DNA from: Pseudoduganella buxea
GTDB lineage: Bacteria; Pseudomonadota; Gammaproteobacteria; Burkholderiales; Burkholderiaceae_D
DNA: 64,000 bases
Assembly (NCBI RefSeq): GCF_009720835.1
Contig: NZ_WNKZ01000001.1
Coordinates: 62,001-126,000 of the forward strand
Direction: 5' to 3'
Numbering within the stretch: position 1 is the first letter of the stretch; the number at the start of each line of letters is the position of its first letter. This document shows, one piece after another, positions 17,332 to 24,840 of the stretch. A program made the translations under genes and the position numbers. The notes under the pieces are model-generated. The model did not search any database, was not told where the DNA came from, and worked only from the letters and a program-made list of their open reading frames with translations.

Positions 17332-19400
17332 GTTACTTCCTTGACTTTGGGGGTCGCCAGCAATTCCTTCATCCGCGCCAGGCGTTCGCGCGGACTGATC
17401 ACTTCCGTTTCCTTCGGCACGGCGTCGCCCACGTCCAGCTGCATCTCGGCAATGAAGCGCGACACGTCGCAGTGCACGTGCTCGCCGGCGCGCTTGCGCT
17501 TCTTGCACCACGTCAGCTGCAGGGTACGCTGGGCGCGCGTGATGCCCACGTACATCAGGCGGCGCTCTTCCTCGATGCGCTGTGCCAGCGTTTCGACAGG
17601 CGCATCGGGGTCGCCCTTGTGGGGCAGGATACCCTCCTCCACGCCGACGAGGAACACGTGTGGATATTCCAGCCCTTTCGACGCGTGCAGGGTGGACATG
17701 CGGATGGCGTCCGGGTCTTCGTCCTTGCCTTCGAGCATGGACATCAGCGCCACCATCTGCGTCAGTTCCAGCACGTTCTTTTCCTCGCCGTCGCGGTCCT
17801 TGCCGCCGCGGCCCCGGTCCTTCAGCCACGACACGAAGTCCAGCACATTGCGCCACTTGCCCTCGGCCGCGCGCTCTTCCAAGGTGTCGTACAGGTAGTG
17901 CTCGTAGTGGATGGCTTCCATCATGTCGTCCAGCACCTGGGCCGCATTGTCGCCGCTGCCGGCCGCCCCGGGACGGCTGGCCCGTGCTTCCAGGTCGTTG
18001 ATGAAATTGCAGAAGTCGCGCAGCGGCATCAGCTGGCGGTCCGTCAGCTTGGCCTCGATGCCGCCCTTGAATACGGCCTCGAACAGCGAGCACTGCCACT
18101 GGCCGGAAAATGCCCCCAGCACTTCCAGGGTCGACTGGCCGATGCCCCGGCGCGGCGTCGTCACGGCGCGGATGAAGGCCGGGTCGTCGTCCTGGTTCGC
18201 CAGCAGGCGCAGGTAGGCGATGATGTCCTTGATCTCGGCCTTGTCGAAGAAGCTCTGGCCGCCGGAAATCGTGTACGGAATGCGCTGGTTGCGCAGGGCC
18301 TGCTCAATGACGCGGGCCTGGTGGTTGCCCCGGTACAGGATGGCGTAATCGGACCACTTGTTCTTGCGCTCGAAATGGTCGGCCGAGATCATGATGGCCA
18401 CCTGCTCGGCCTCCTGCTCGTCGTTGGCCATCGCGTGCACCTTGATCGGTTCGCCCAGGCCGTGCTCGGACCACAGCGCCTTTTCGAACAGCTTCGGGTT
18501 GTTCGAAATGACGGCATTGGCCGCCTGCAGGATGCGCGTGGTGGAGCGGTAGTTCTGCTCCAGCTTGATCAGCTTCAGGTCGGGGAAATCCACCTGCAGG
18601 TTCGACAGGTTTTCGATGGTGGCGCCGCGCCATGCGTAGATGGCCTGGTCGTCGTCGCCCACGGCCGTGAACATGGGCTTCTTGCCCAGGCCCGTGACCA
18701 TCAGCTTGACCAGCTCGTACTGGCAGGTATTGGTGTCCTGGTATTCGTCGACCAGCAGGTAGCGCAGGCGGCGCTGCCACTTGTCGCGCACCGTGTCGTT
18801 GTTGCGGAACAGCTCGACCGGCAGGCGGATCAGATCGTCGAAGTCGACCGCCTGGTAGGCCGACAGGGTCGTCACGTAACTGGCGTAGATGCGGGCGGAC
18901 TGGCCCTGGTCTTCATCCTTGGCCGTGCGCAGCGCCTCTTCCGGCGTGACGAGGCCGTTCTTCCACAGCGAGATGTCGTTCTGGATGCGGCGGATCAGCT
19001 GCTTGTCCGTCGTGATCGCCAGGTCCTGCACGAGGGAATAGCAGTCGTCGCTGTCCATGATGGAAAAGCGGTCCTTCAGGCCCAGGTGGTTGGCCTCCTG
19101 GCGCAGGATCTTCACGCCCAGCGAGTGGAAGGTGGACACCGTCAGCATCTTGGCCTGGCGCGGCTGCTTGAGCAGCTTGGCGACGCGTTCCTGCATCTCC
19201 AGCGCGGCCTTGTTGGTGAAGGTCAGCGCGGCGATGGTGCGCGGGTCGTAGCCCCGGTCCTCGATCAGGTGGGTGATCTTCTGCGTGATGACGCGCGTCT
19301 TGCCCGAGCCGGCACCGGCCAGCACGAGGGCCGGGCCGTCGAGATACAGCACGGCTTCGCTTTGCGGCCCGTTCAGGCCGAATTGTGGTGCATTGGACAT
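17328..19400 (-). CDS. rep: UvrD/Rep-type ATP-dependent DNA helicase
   Basis: This 690-residue superfamily 1A helicase carries Walker A AGAGSGKT at residues 28-35, motif Ia ALTFTNKAA, motif II VDEYQDTN, motif III VGDDDQAIYAWRGA, motif IV EQNYRSTTRIL and motif V STLHASKGLEYPHVF. Length and the opening FGLNGPQSEAVLYLDGPALV fit Rep (673 residues in E. coli) better than UvrD or PcrA, since the long C-terminal tail of UvrD is missing. Rep moves 3'-5' and helps replication forks pass bound proteins. It overlaps slyX downstream and is divergent from the AtaL-like gene. Confidence 0.9.
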   Translation of the reverse strand: MSNAPQFGLNGPQSEAVLYLDGPALVLAGAGSGKTRVITQKITHLIEDRGYDPRTIAALTFTNKAALEMQERVAKLLKQPRQAKMLTVSTFHSLGVKILRQEANHLGLKDRFSIMDSDDCYSLVQDLAITTDKQLIRRIQNDISLWKNGLVTPEEALRTAKDEDQGQSARIYASYVTTLSAYQAVDFDDLIRLPVELFRNNDTVRDKWQRRLRYLLVDEYQDTNTCQYELVKLMVTGLGKKPMFTAVGDDDQAIYAWRGATIENLSNLQVDFPDLKLIKLEQNYRSTTRILQAANAVISNNPKLFEKALWSEHGLGEPIKVHAMANDEQEAEQVAIMISADHFERKNKWSDYAILYRGNHQARVIEQALRNQRIPYTISGGQSFFDKAEIKDIIAYLRLLANQDDDPAFIRAVTTPRRGIGQSTLEVLGAFSGQWQCSLFEAVFKGGIEAKLTDRQLMPLRDFCNFINDLEARASRPGAAGSGDNAAQVLDDMMEAIHYEHYLYDTLEERAAEGKWRNVLDFVSWLKDRGRGGKDRDGEEKNVLELTQMVALMSMLEGKDEDPDAIRMSTLHASKGLEYPHVFLVGVEEGILPHKGDPDAPVETLAQRIEEERRLMYVGITRAQRTLQLTWCKKRKRAGEHVHCDVSRFIAEMQLDVGDAVPKETEVISPRERLARMKELLATPKVKEVT

Positions 19401-19522
19401 GGTGGCAGGCGGGAAGAGGAAACTCAGCCGGCCATTGTACCGCCTCGGCCATTGATATTTACGGCACGGGAGGAATATAGTGAGGTCATCTCACCATCTT
19501 TTGCCGCCCAGGCAATGTGCAT

Positions 19523-20005
19523 ATGAAATTCGAGCATCTGATTGAAATCAACGATCCGCTGAACCCGCTGATCGACACCCTGACCCACGAACAGCTGTGG
19601 CGCGGCCTCGTGTTGCGCGCCGAATCGCCGAAGCTGTTCGTGCCGCACCTGGACGAGTGCACCATCGCCGACCGCACCAGCACGGGTTTCAAGCGCACCC
19701 AGCGCTACGGCCAGCTCGTCATCGAGGACACGGTTGTGCTGGAATACCCGGACCGCATCCGCTACGAAGTGGCGCCCCAGGGCGAGATCGCCAGGTCGAG
19801 TCTGACGATGACGATCGAATCGCACGGCACCGACCGCCTGTGGGTGCGCTTCGAATACGAGGACGCCCACGACGCGCTGGAAGACGAAGCCAACAAGCTC
19901 TACGACGAGTTCCGCCGCTCCGCTTACCAGGAGTCCGATATCGACACGATCCGCGTGCTGCGCAGCCTGGCCGAGGAGGGGCGGCTGGATGCGATGCTCA
20001 ATTGA
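19523..20005 (+). CDS. AtaL-like SRPBCC (DUF1857) family protein
   Basis: A 160-residue protein starting MKFEHLIEINDPLNPLIDTL. The pattern QLWRGLVLRAESPKLFVPHL with later DTVVLEYPDRIRYEV and LWVRFEYEDAHDALED fits the DUF1857/AtaL-like branch of the START/SRPBCC fold, which forms a deep hydrophobic ligand pocket. The ligand is unknown. ATG 19523 is preferred to GTG 19517 two codons earlier; neither has a strong ribosome site. It is transcribed away from the rep-like helicase. Confidence 0.85.
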   Translation: MKFEHLIEINDPLNPLIDTLTHEQLWRGLVLRAESPKLFVPHLDECTIADRTSTGFKRTQRYGQLVIEDTVVLEYPDRIRYEVAPQGEIARSSLTMTIESHGTDRLWVRFEYEDAHDALEDEANKLYDEFRRSAYQESDIDTIRVLRSLAEEGRLDAMLN

Positions 20006-20046
20006 GCACGTGCTTCGCTGACCCGGGCGCGACAAAGCGCGCAGCC

Positions 20047-21093
20047 ATGTCCCCGGCGGAACTGTTTGCGGCGCGCCTGGTCTGGCACGAAATCCTGCAA
20101 CTGCCCGATGCGCCCCTGGCCGACTGGCGCGGGTGGGCTGGGGAAATCATTCTTGAAATACCGTTTCCGGCACCGCACTGGCTGGGTGAATTGACGGTCG
20201 CCCCGAGCGCGCGGCAGGCATGGGACGCGGTCGCCGATGGGCTGGCGCTGGAGGCAGGCGACTTCCCGCAGGTTGCCGTTCATGCTCCCGCGCTGCGTTT
20301 TGGCCTGGTGTATCGCAGCTATGCACATCGAGACGACTTCGTGCTTGCCAACATCGAAGAGGACGCCGATGTGCAGCTGGTCGAACTGTTCCAGCACAGG
20401 CCGGGCGCCAAACCCGCGGCGATGCCTGAAGAACAGCCGACAGTTCGGAGTTTCCGGCCAGTGGCTGCCCATGCCATCCGGACCGCGCGCGCGATGCTGC
20501 GCAAGACTCGCCACGTGCGTCCGCTTCTGCGCCACCGCGTGGAAGACATCGCGCAGGCGTCTCACCAGGGAACTGCGACGCACACCCCCACGGCCCAATG
20601 GCTGCCGGCCCGCAGCGGCACTACGCAGGCCACGCTGCGGATCGACGGCGGCTGGATGCGCATCGACAGCGGGGGAATACGGCTGACACCGCGTTTCGTG
20701 TCCGCGTCCCTGTCGCTGGCTTGGGACGACGTCAGGTTCGTTGCGCCGCTACCGGCTGGCTCGCCGGGCCCGAGCGGCTGGGAACCGCAGCGGGGGCGGC
20801 CCGTCACGCTGGAAGACCTGCGCGACACACCCCAGCTTCGCGCGGTCGATCTCGTTCTCCGTGATCGCAGCATCGTGGTCCGGTCGGCCCGGTCCTTCTG
20901 GCTCCGCTTCTGGCTGCCGACATTATTCGTTTGCAAGCCGCTGATCGGCAGCGACGCGACACCGCACCCCGGCAACGGCTGGCTCAGCCTGACGCTGGAC
21001 CGGCCTTGGGCAAGGCAAAACGGCCACGAACAACTGAAAGCACTGGAATTGTTCGACCGGTTTGCCCGCTTCGATGTGCTGGTGCGCGAGTGA
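20047..21093 (+). CDS. hypothetical protein, family not recognised
   Basis: This is a 348-residue protein without signal peptide or clear membrane segment. It begins MSPAELFAARLVWHEILQLP and has many tryptophans and arginines, for instance HWLGELTVAPSARQAWDAV, a central arginine-rich helix (IRTARAMLRKTRHVRPLLRH), and a strand-rich end (RSFWLRFWLPTLFVCKPLIG; GWLSLTLDRPWARQNG). Codon use and GC match the neighbours and the frame is intact, so it is probably a real gene, but I cannot assign a family. It starts 41 bp after the AtaL-like gene and may share its transcript. Confidence 0.6.
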   Translation: MSPAELFAARLVWHEILQLPDAPLADWRGWAGEIILEIPFPAPHWLGELTVAPSARQAWDAVADGLALEAGDFPQVAVHAPALRFGLVYRSYAHRDDFVLANIEEDADVQLVELFQHRPGAKPAAMPEEQPTVRSFRPVAAHAIRTARAMLRKTRHVRPLLRHRVEDIAQASHQGTATHTPTAQWLPARSGTTQATLRIDGGWMRIDSGGIRLTPRFVSASLSLAWDDVRFVAPLPAGSPGPSGWEPQRGRPVTLEDLRDTPQLRAVDLVLRDRSIVVRSARSFWLRFWLPTLFVCKPLIGSDATPHPGNGWLSLTLDRPWARQNGHEQLKALELFDRFARFDVLVRE

Positions 21094-21114
21094 TACCGGG
21101 CAGCAACCGTGCTG

Positions 21115-22218
21115 TCACCCCGCCGCCTCCCGCCCCCACACCTGCTCCATCCTGAACACCGCATCGACCTGCCCGGCATCGAGCACCTCGCGGATGGCGG
21201 ACAGGTCGCCGCGGGTGTCGCGCTGCAGGAAAACGTCCAGCCTGGCGCCGCGGGGGCCGATGATGGACTGGACGTGGGGCGTCGTCGAATTGACGCCCTT
21301 GCGCGCGACGACGGCGATTTCGCCGTTCAGCAGGCGCACATAGGTGCCGACCGGGTAGATGCCCAGCTCGCGGATCAGCACGGCGCCCAGCTGGGCGTCC
21401 AGCGCGTGGCGGGCTTCCAGCAGGATGTCGCGCAGGGCCGCGTTCGGCAGCACCGGCTTGCACCACGCGCGCCGGGAGATGCGGGCGCAGTAGCGGTCGG
21501 CCAGCGCGACCAGCTTGGCGGGCGCCGCGATGGCATCGGCGGCCAGACCGTCGGGGTAGCCGGAGCCGTCTTCGTTTTCATGGTGCGACTGCACGCTGGC
21601 CAGCCAGACGGCATCGTGCACGCCGGCCTGGCGCAGCAGCGCGACGCCCCGCTGCGGATGGGTACGCACCAGCGCCCGCTCGGCGTCGCTCAACGCACCC
21701 TGCTGCTCGGGCAGCGCGGGCATGCCCACATTCATCGTCAACGCGGCCCGCAGCATCGATTCCTGTTCGTCGGCCGGACGCTTCACGGCGCGGGCCACGA
21801 TCAGCGCCACCACGGCCGTGTCGATAGGGTGGCGGACCGCGTACGGGGCACCCTGGTTGTGCAGGATGGCGGCCACGGCCACTTCCGGATTGACGTCGAC
21901 GGCCTGGCTGACCAGTGCGGCCACGCCGGCCAGCCCGTCCGCGCCCATACCGCCGGTCAGCCCCTGCAACAGCGGCGCCAGTTGCGCCGCTGCCGTGTTC
22001 AGCAGCCGTACCACGGAGGGCGGTTCGACGCGGGCCGCCAATTCCGCCGCATGGTCCGGGTCGTCGATGAAGCCGCGTGCCACCAGCGAATCGAGCTGGC
22101 TGCTCGACGTCGGCACATAGCCCCGGCGCACCAGCAGGGCGCCGTTCTCGCCGCAGACGTCCCAGGGAAGCAGCTCGCCGATGCGGACGTCGCCGTAAGT
22201 AAGTTGCCGGATGCTCAT
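21115..22218 (-). CDS. HD-GYP-like protein with degenerate HD motif
   Basis: The 367-residue protein resembles cyclic-di-GMP phosphodiesterases of the HD-GYP class: an N-terminal DUF3391-like part (LTYGDVRIGELLPWDV), then a helical domain with HHENEDGSGYPDGL (the GYP loop) and DRYCARISRRAW. The central HD pair, normally HDIGK, reads TMNVGMP, and the first histidine region reads YAVRHPIDTAVV, so several metal ligands look lost. A C-terminal strand domain (TYVRLLNGEIAVVARKG) follows. It may bind c-di-GMP or partners without cleaving. It is convergent with the preceding gene and is not coupled to lpd-like gene behind it. Confidence 0.8.
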   Translation of the reverse strand: MSIRQLTYGDVRIGELLPWDVCGENGALLVRRGYVPTSSSQLDSLVARGFIDDPDHAAELAARVEPPSVVRLLNTAAAQLAPLLQGLTGGMGADGLAGVAALVSQAVDVNPEVAVAAILHNQGAPYAVRHPIDTAVVALIVARAVKRPADEQESMLRAALTMNVGMPALPEQQGALSDAERALVRTHPQRGVALLRQAGVHDAVWLASVQSHHENEDGSGYPDGLAADAIAAPAKLVALADRYCARISRRAWCKPVLPNAALRDILLEARHALDAQLGAVLIRELGIYPVGTYVRLLNGEIAVVARKGVNSTTPHVQSIIGPRGARLDVFLQRDTRGDLSAIREVLDAGQVDAVFRMEQVWGREAAG

Positions 22219-22319
22219 GCTTCTCTCTCGCTGTGGATAGGCAGGCGCACGCGCGCCTTCTTGCTATCCGTAAAAGTCTATAGCAAAAAAGAAACTTGCA
22301 GGTTGTTTTTTAGTCCAGC

Positions 22320-23765
22320 CTACACGCCCGGCGTGCAGTCCGGACAGGGCTGCGGCGCCTCCGGCGGCGGATTGCGCAGCTGTTCGGCCAGGTCGCGCAA
22401 CGCCGTGCGGACGCCCTCTTCCACGACCGGGTGGTAGAACGGCATGTCCAGCATCGTCGTCACCGTCAGCTGGGCCTGTGCGGCCCAGGCCAGCAGGTGC
22501 CCGATGTGCTCGGCGCGGGGACCGATCATTTCGGCCCCCAGAAAGCGGCCGCTGCCGTATTCGCCGTAGACGCGCAGCATGCCCCGGTTCTGCAGCATGA
22601 CCCGGCTGCGGCCTTGGTTGGCGAACGACACCATGCCGACGGCGAAACGCCCGCCGTGGCTCTGGCACAGGCTGTCGTAGCCGGCACCCAGGGTGGCGAT
22701 CTGCGGTTCCGTGAACGCGATCGTCAGCGGCGTGCGGCGCAGGCCCGGCGTGACCTGCGGCCACGTCCCGGCATTGTGGCCGGCGATCTTGCCCTGGTCG
22801 GCCGCTTCCGGCAGCAGGGGCAATTCGTCGTTGACGTCGCCGGCGATGAAGATGGGGCTGGTGCCGCACTGCATCGTGTGCTTGTCGTACAGGGGAATGC
22901 CGCGCCGGTCCAGCTCGATGCCCGCCAGGTCCAGCCGCAGGGCATGGATGTTCGGCGTGCGGCCGATGGCCGCCAGCACGTAATCGTAGCGCTCGGTGCG
23001 TTCGTCGCCGGCGCTGTCGCGAGTCGTCAGCGCCAGCATCTGGCCGTCCGCCTTGACGGACACCACCTGGGTGCGGAAACGCAGGTCCAGCTCCTCCTTC
23101 AGCACGTCGCCGGCGTTGGCCAGCACGTCCGGGTCGGCCAGCTGGGCCAGGCTGGTGCCGCGCGCGTACAGCGCCACGCGCACGCCCAACCGGTGCAGGG
23201 CCTGGCCCAGTTCCAGGCCGATGACGCCGGTGCCGATGACGGCCACGGAGCCCGGCAGATCGGTCCAGTCGAACACGGCATCGCTGTGGATGACGCGGGG
23301 ACCGGCCGCCGCCCAGTCTTCCGGCACGACGGGCTTGGAGCCGGTGGCGATGACGATGCGCTGCGCGTGTACGGTGGTGTGATCGTCCACCTGCAGGGTA
23401 TCCGGCCCCGTGAAGCGGGCATAGCCGCGAATCTTGTCCGCCGCCGGCAGCTCGTCGACGTTTTCCACGACAAAGCCGACGAAGCGGTCGCGCTCGCGCC
23501 GCACCCGGTCCATCACGGCGGCGCCGTCGATGCGCACGGTGCCGGGATGCACGCCAAACCCGGGCGCCACCTGCAGCGCATGGGCCGCTTCCGCCGCCGA
23601 GATCAAGAGCTTGCTGGGCATGCAGCCCACGCGGGCACACGTGGTGCCGTACGGCCCGCCCTCGATCAGCACGGCATGGGCGCCAGCCGCGCGTGCGGCC
23701 CGGTAAGCCGACAGGCCGGCACTGCCGGCACCGATGACGGCCACGTCACAACGAATCACATTCAT
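22320..23765 (-). CDS. dihydrolipoamide dehydrogenase-like flavoprotein
   Basis: This 481-residue pyridine nucleotide-disulfide oxidoreductase has the FAD motif VAVIGAGSAGLSAYRAARAAG, the redox-active disulfide TCARVGCMPSK (about residues 42-52), the NAD motif VAVIGTGVIGLELGQALHRLG, the second FAD motif IFIAGDVND and the C-terminal catalytic base in HPVVEEG. It is not next to any 2-oxoacid dehydrogenase gene, so it may be a stand-alone Lpd or related reductase. The end adds an unusual CPDC pair. GGAGG sits directly before ATG 23765, which decides it over ATG 23780. It is divergent from the ArgP-like regulator. Confidence 0.88.
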   Translation of the reverse strand: MNVIRCDVAVIGAGSAGLSAYRAARAAGAHAVLIEGGPYGTTCARVGCMPSKLLISAAEAAHALQVAPGFGVHPGTVRIDGAAVMDRVRRERDRFVGFVVENVDELPAADKIRGYARFTGPDTLQVDDHTTVHAQRIVIATGSKPVVPEDWAAAGPRVIHSDAVFDWTDLPGSVAVIGTGVIGLELGQALHRLGVRVALYARGTSLAQLADPDVLANAGDVLKEELDLRFRTQVVSVKADGQMLALTTRDSAGDERTERYDYVLAAIGRTPNIHALRLDLAGIELDRRGIPLYDKHTMQCGTSPIFIAGDVNDELPLLPEAADQGKIAGHNAGTWPQVTPGLRRTPLTIAFTEPQIATLGAGYDSLCQSHGGRFAVGMVSFANQGRSRVMLQNRGMLRVYGEYGSGRFLGAEMIGPRAEHIGHLLAWAAQAQLTVTTMLDMPFYHPVVEEGVRTALRDLAEQLRNPPPEAPQPCPDCTPGV

Positions 23766-23832
23766 TTTGCCTCCAGACATTTTGATGGCGAGTCTACACC
23801 TTCGGCCGCGTCACGAACGCAATATTAGGCTT

Positions 23833-23858
23833 GCTTATAATTTTCATTAAATATAAGC
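23833..23858 (+). promoter_or_regulatory. interrupted dyad, likely LysR-type binding site
   Basis: GCTTATA (23833-23839) and TATAAGC (23852-23858) are perfect inverted repeats 12 bp apart, ending 7 bp before the regulator's start codon and 67 bp from the divergent flavoprotein start. LysR-type proteins bind interrupted AT-rich dyads of this form, often to repress their own gene. Confidence 0.6.
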
Positions 23859-23865
23859 TCCCCTT

Positions 23866-24753
23866 ATGGACCAACTCGATTATCGTGCCCTCGCGGTACT
23901 GGACGCCGTCGCCACCCATGGCAGCTTCGACAAGGCCGCGGCCGCGCTCGGCATCAGCCAGCCTGCCGTGTCGCAGCGCATTAAAAGCCTGGAGGATGCC
24001 GCCGGGCGCTTGTTGATCGTGCGCAGCGCGCCGGCCGTGCCGACCGGGCTGGGCCAGCGACTGATCAGCCACTACCGCAACGTCAAGCTGATGGAAGCGA
24101 CCCTGGACATCGACCTGGGCAAGACGGTCAGCATGCCGGAATTGTCCGTCGCGGTGGACGATGCCAGCCTGGCCACGTGGTTTCCCCTGTGCCTGCCCCC
24201 GTTGCTGTCGCCGCCCCGCTGCCAGCTCGATATCCAGCAGGCGGACCAATCCCAGGCCGTGCACCGGCTGCGCGAAGGCAGCGTGTTCGGCGCCGTGCTG
24301 GCCGATGACGGCAGCGAGATCAAGGGCCCGAACGCGACCGCGCTGGGCGCCATGCGCTACGTCTGCGTCGCCACGCCGGCCTTTGCCGCGCACTGGTTCG
24401 GCGACGGCTTCACGGCCGAAGCGGTGCAACTGGCGCCCGCCGTCGTCCATGACCGCGAACTGACGGCCCGCTTCCTGCTGGAGCACACGGCCACGACGGG
24501 CCCCTTCCCGCATCACACGCTGCCCCTGTCGACGGCGCTGAACGACTGCCTGCTGGGCGGCCACGCCTACGGCCTGCTGCCCTACCTGCAGGCGGCCCAG
24601 GCGCTGGCGCAAGGCATGCTGGTCGACCTGATGCCGGCCGCGTATGTGGATGTACCGCTGCTGTGGCGCGCGTGGGAGCTCGATACGCCGTTCACGCGGG
24701 CGCTGACGGAGCAGGTGGTGGCGGTGGCGGGGAAATACCTGGTGCAGGACTAG
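23866..24753 (+). CDS. argP: ArgP-like LysR family transcriptional regulator
   Basis: The 295-residue protein has the LysR helix-turn-helix at residues 15-60 (AVATHGSFDKAAAALGISQP then AVSQRIKSLEDAAGRLLIVR) and an ArgP/IciA-type effector domain. The opening MDQLDYRALAVLDAVATHGS closely follows ArgP, which senses lysine and arginine and usually activates a divergent amino-acid exporter (argO/lysE). Here the divergent gene is instead a lipoamide dehydrogenase-like gene. There is no Shine-Dalgarno match before ATG 23866; a dyad operator abuts the start. The ArgP assignment is good for the subfamily; the true effector is inferred. Confidence 0.82.
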   Translation: MDQLDYRALAVLDAVATHGSFDKAAAALGISQPAVSQRIKSLEDAAGRLLIVRSAPAVPTGLGQRLISHYRNVKLMEATLDIDLGKTVSMPELSVAVDDASLATWFPLCLPPLLSPPRCQLDIQQADQSQAVHRLREGSVFGAVLADDGSEIKGPNATALGAMRYVCVATPAFAAHWFGDGFTAEAVQLAPAVVHDRELTARFLLEHTATTGPFPHHTLPLSTALNDCLLGGHAYGLLPYLQAAQALAQGMLVDLMPAAYVDVPLLWRAWELDTPFTRALTEQVVAVAGKYLVQD

Positions 24754-24811
24754 GCGCAGGATTGATTCACTGAAATAGTTCCCATCGACAATTGGAAGAA
24801 CTATAAATAAA

Positions 24812-24840
24812 ATGTCGTTTTATCAAAAATAAAACGACAT
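24812..24840 (+). promoter_or_regulatory. perfect 12-bp inverted repeat running into the start codon
   Basis: ATGTCGTTTTAT (24812-24823) and ATAAAACGACAT (24829-24840) are perfect complements around CAAAA. The right arm contains the first two bases of the ATG at 24839 and covers the place where a ribosome site would be. It could be an operator or an RNA hairpin that hides the start. Confidence 0.7.
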
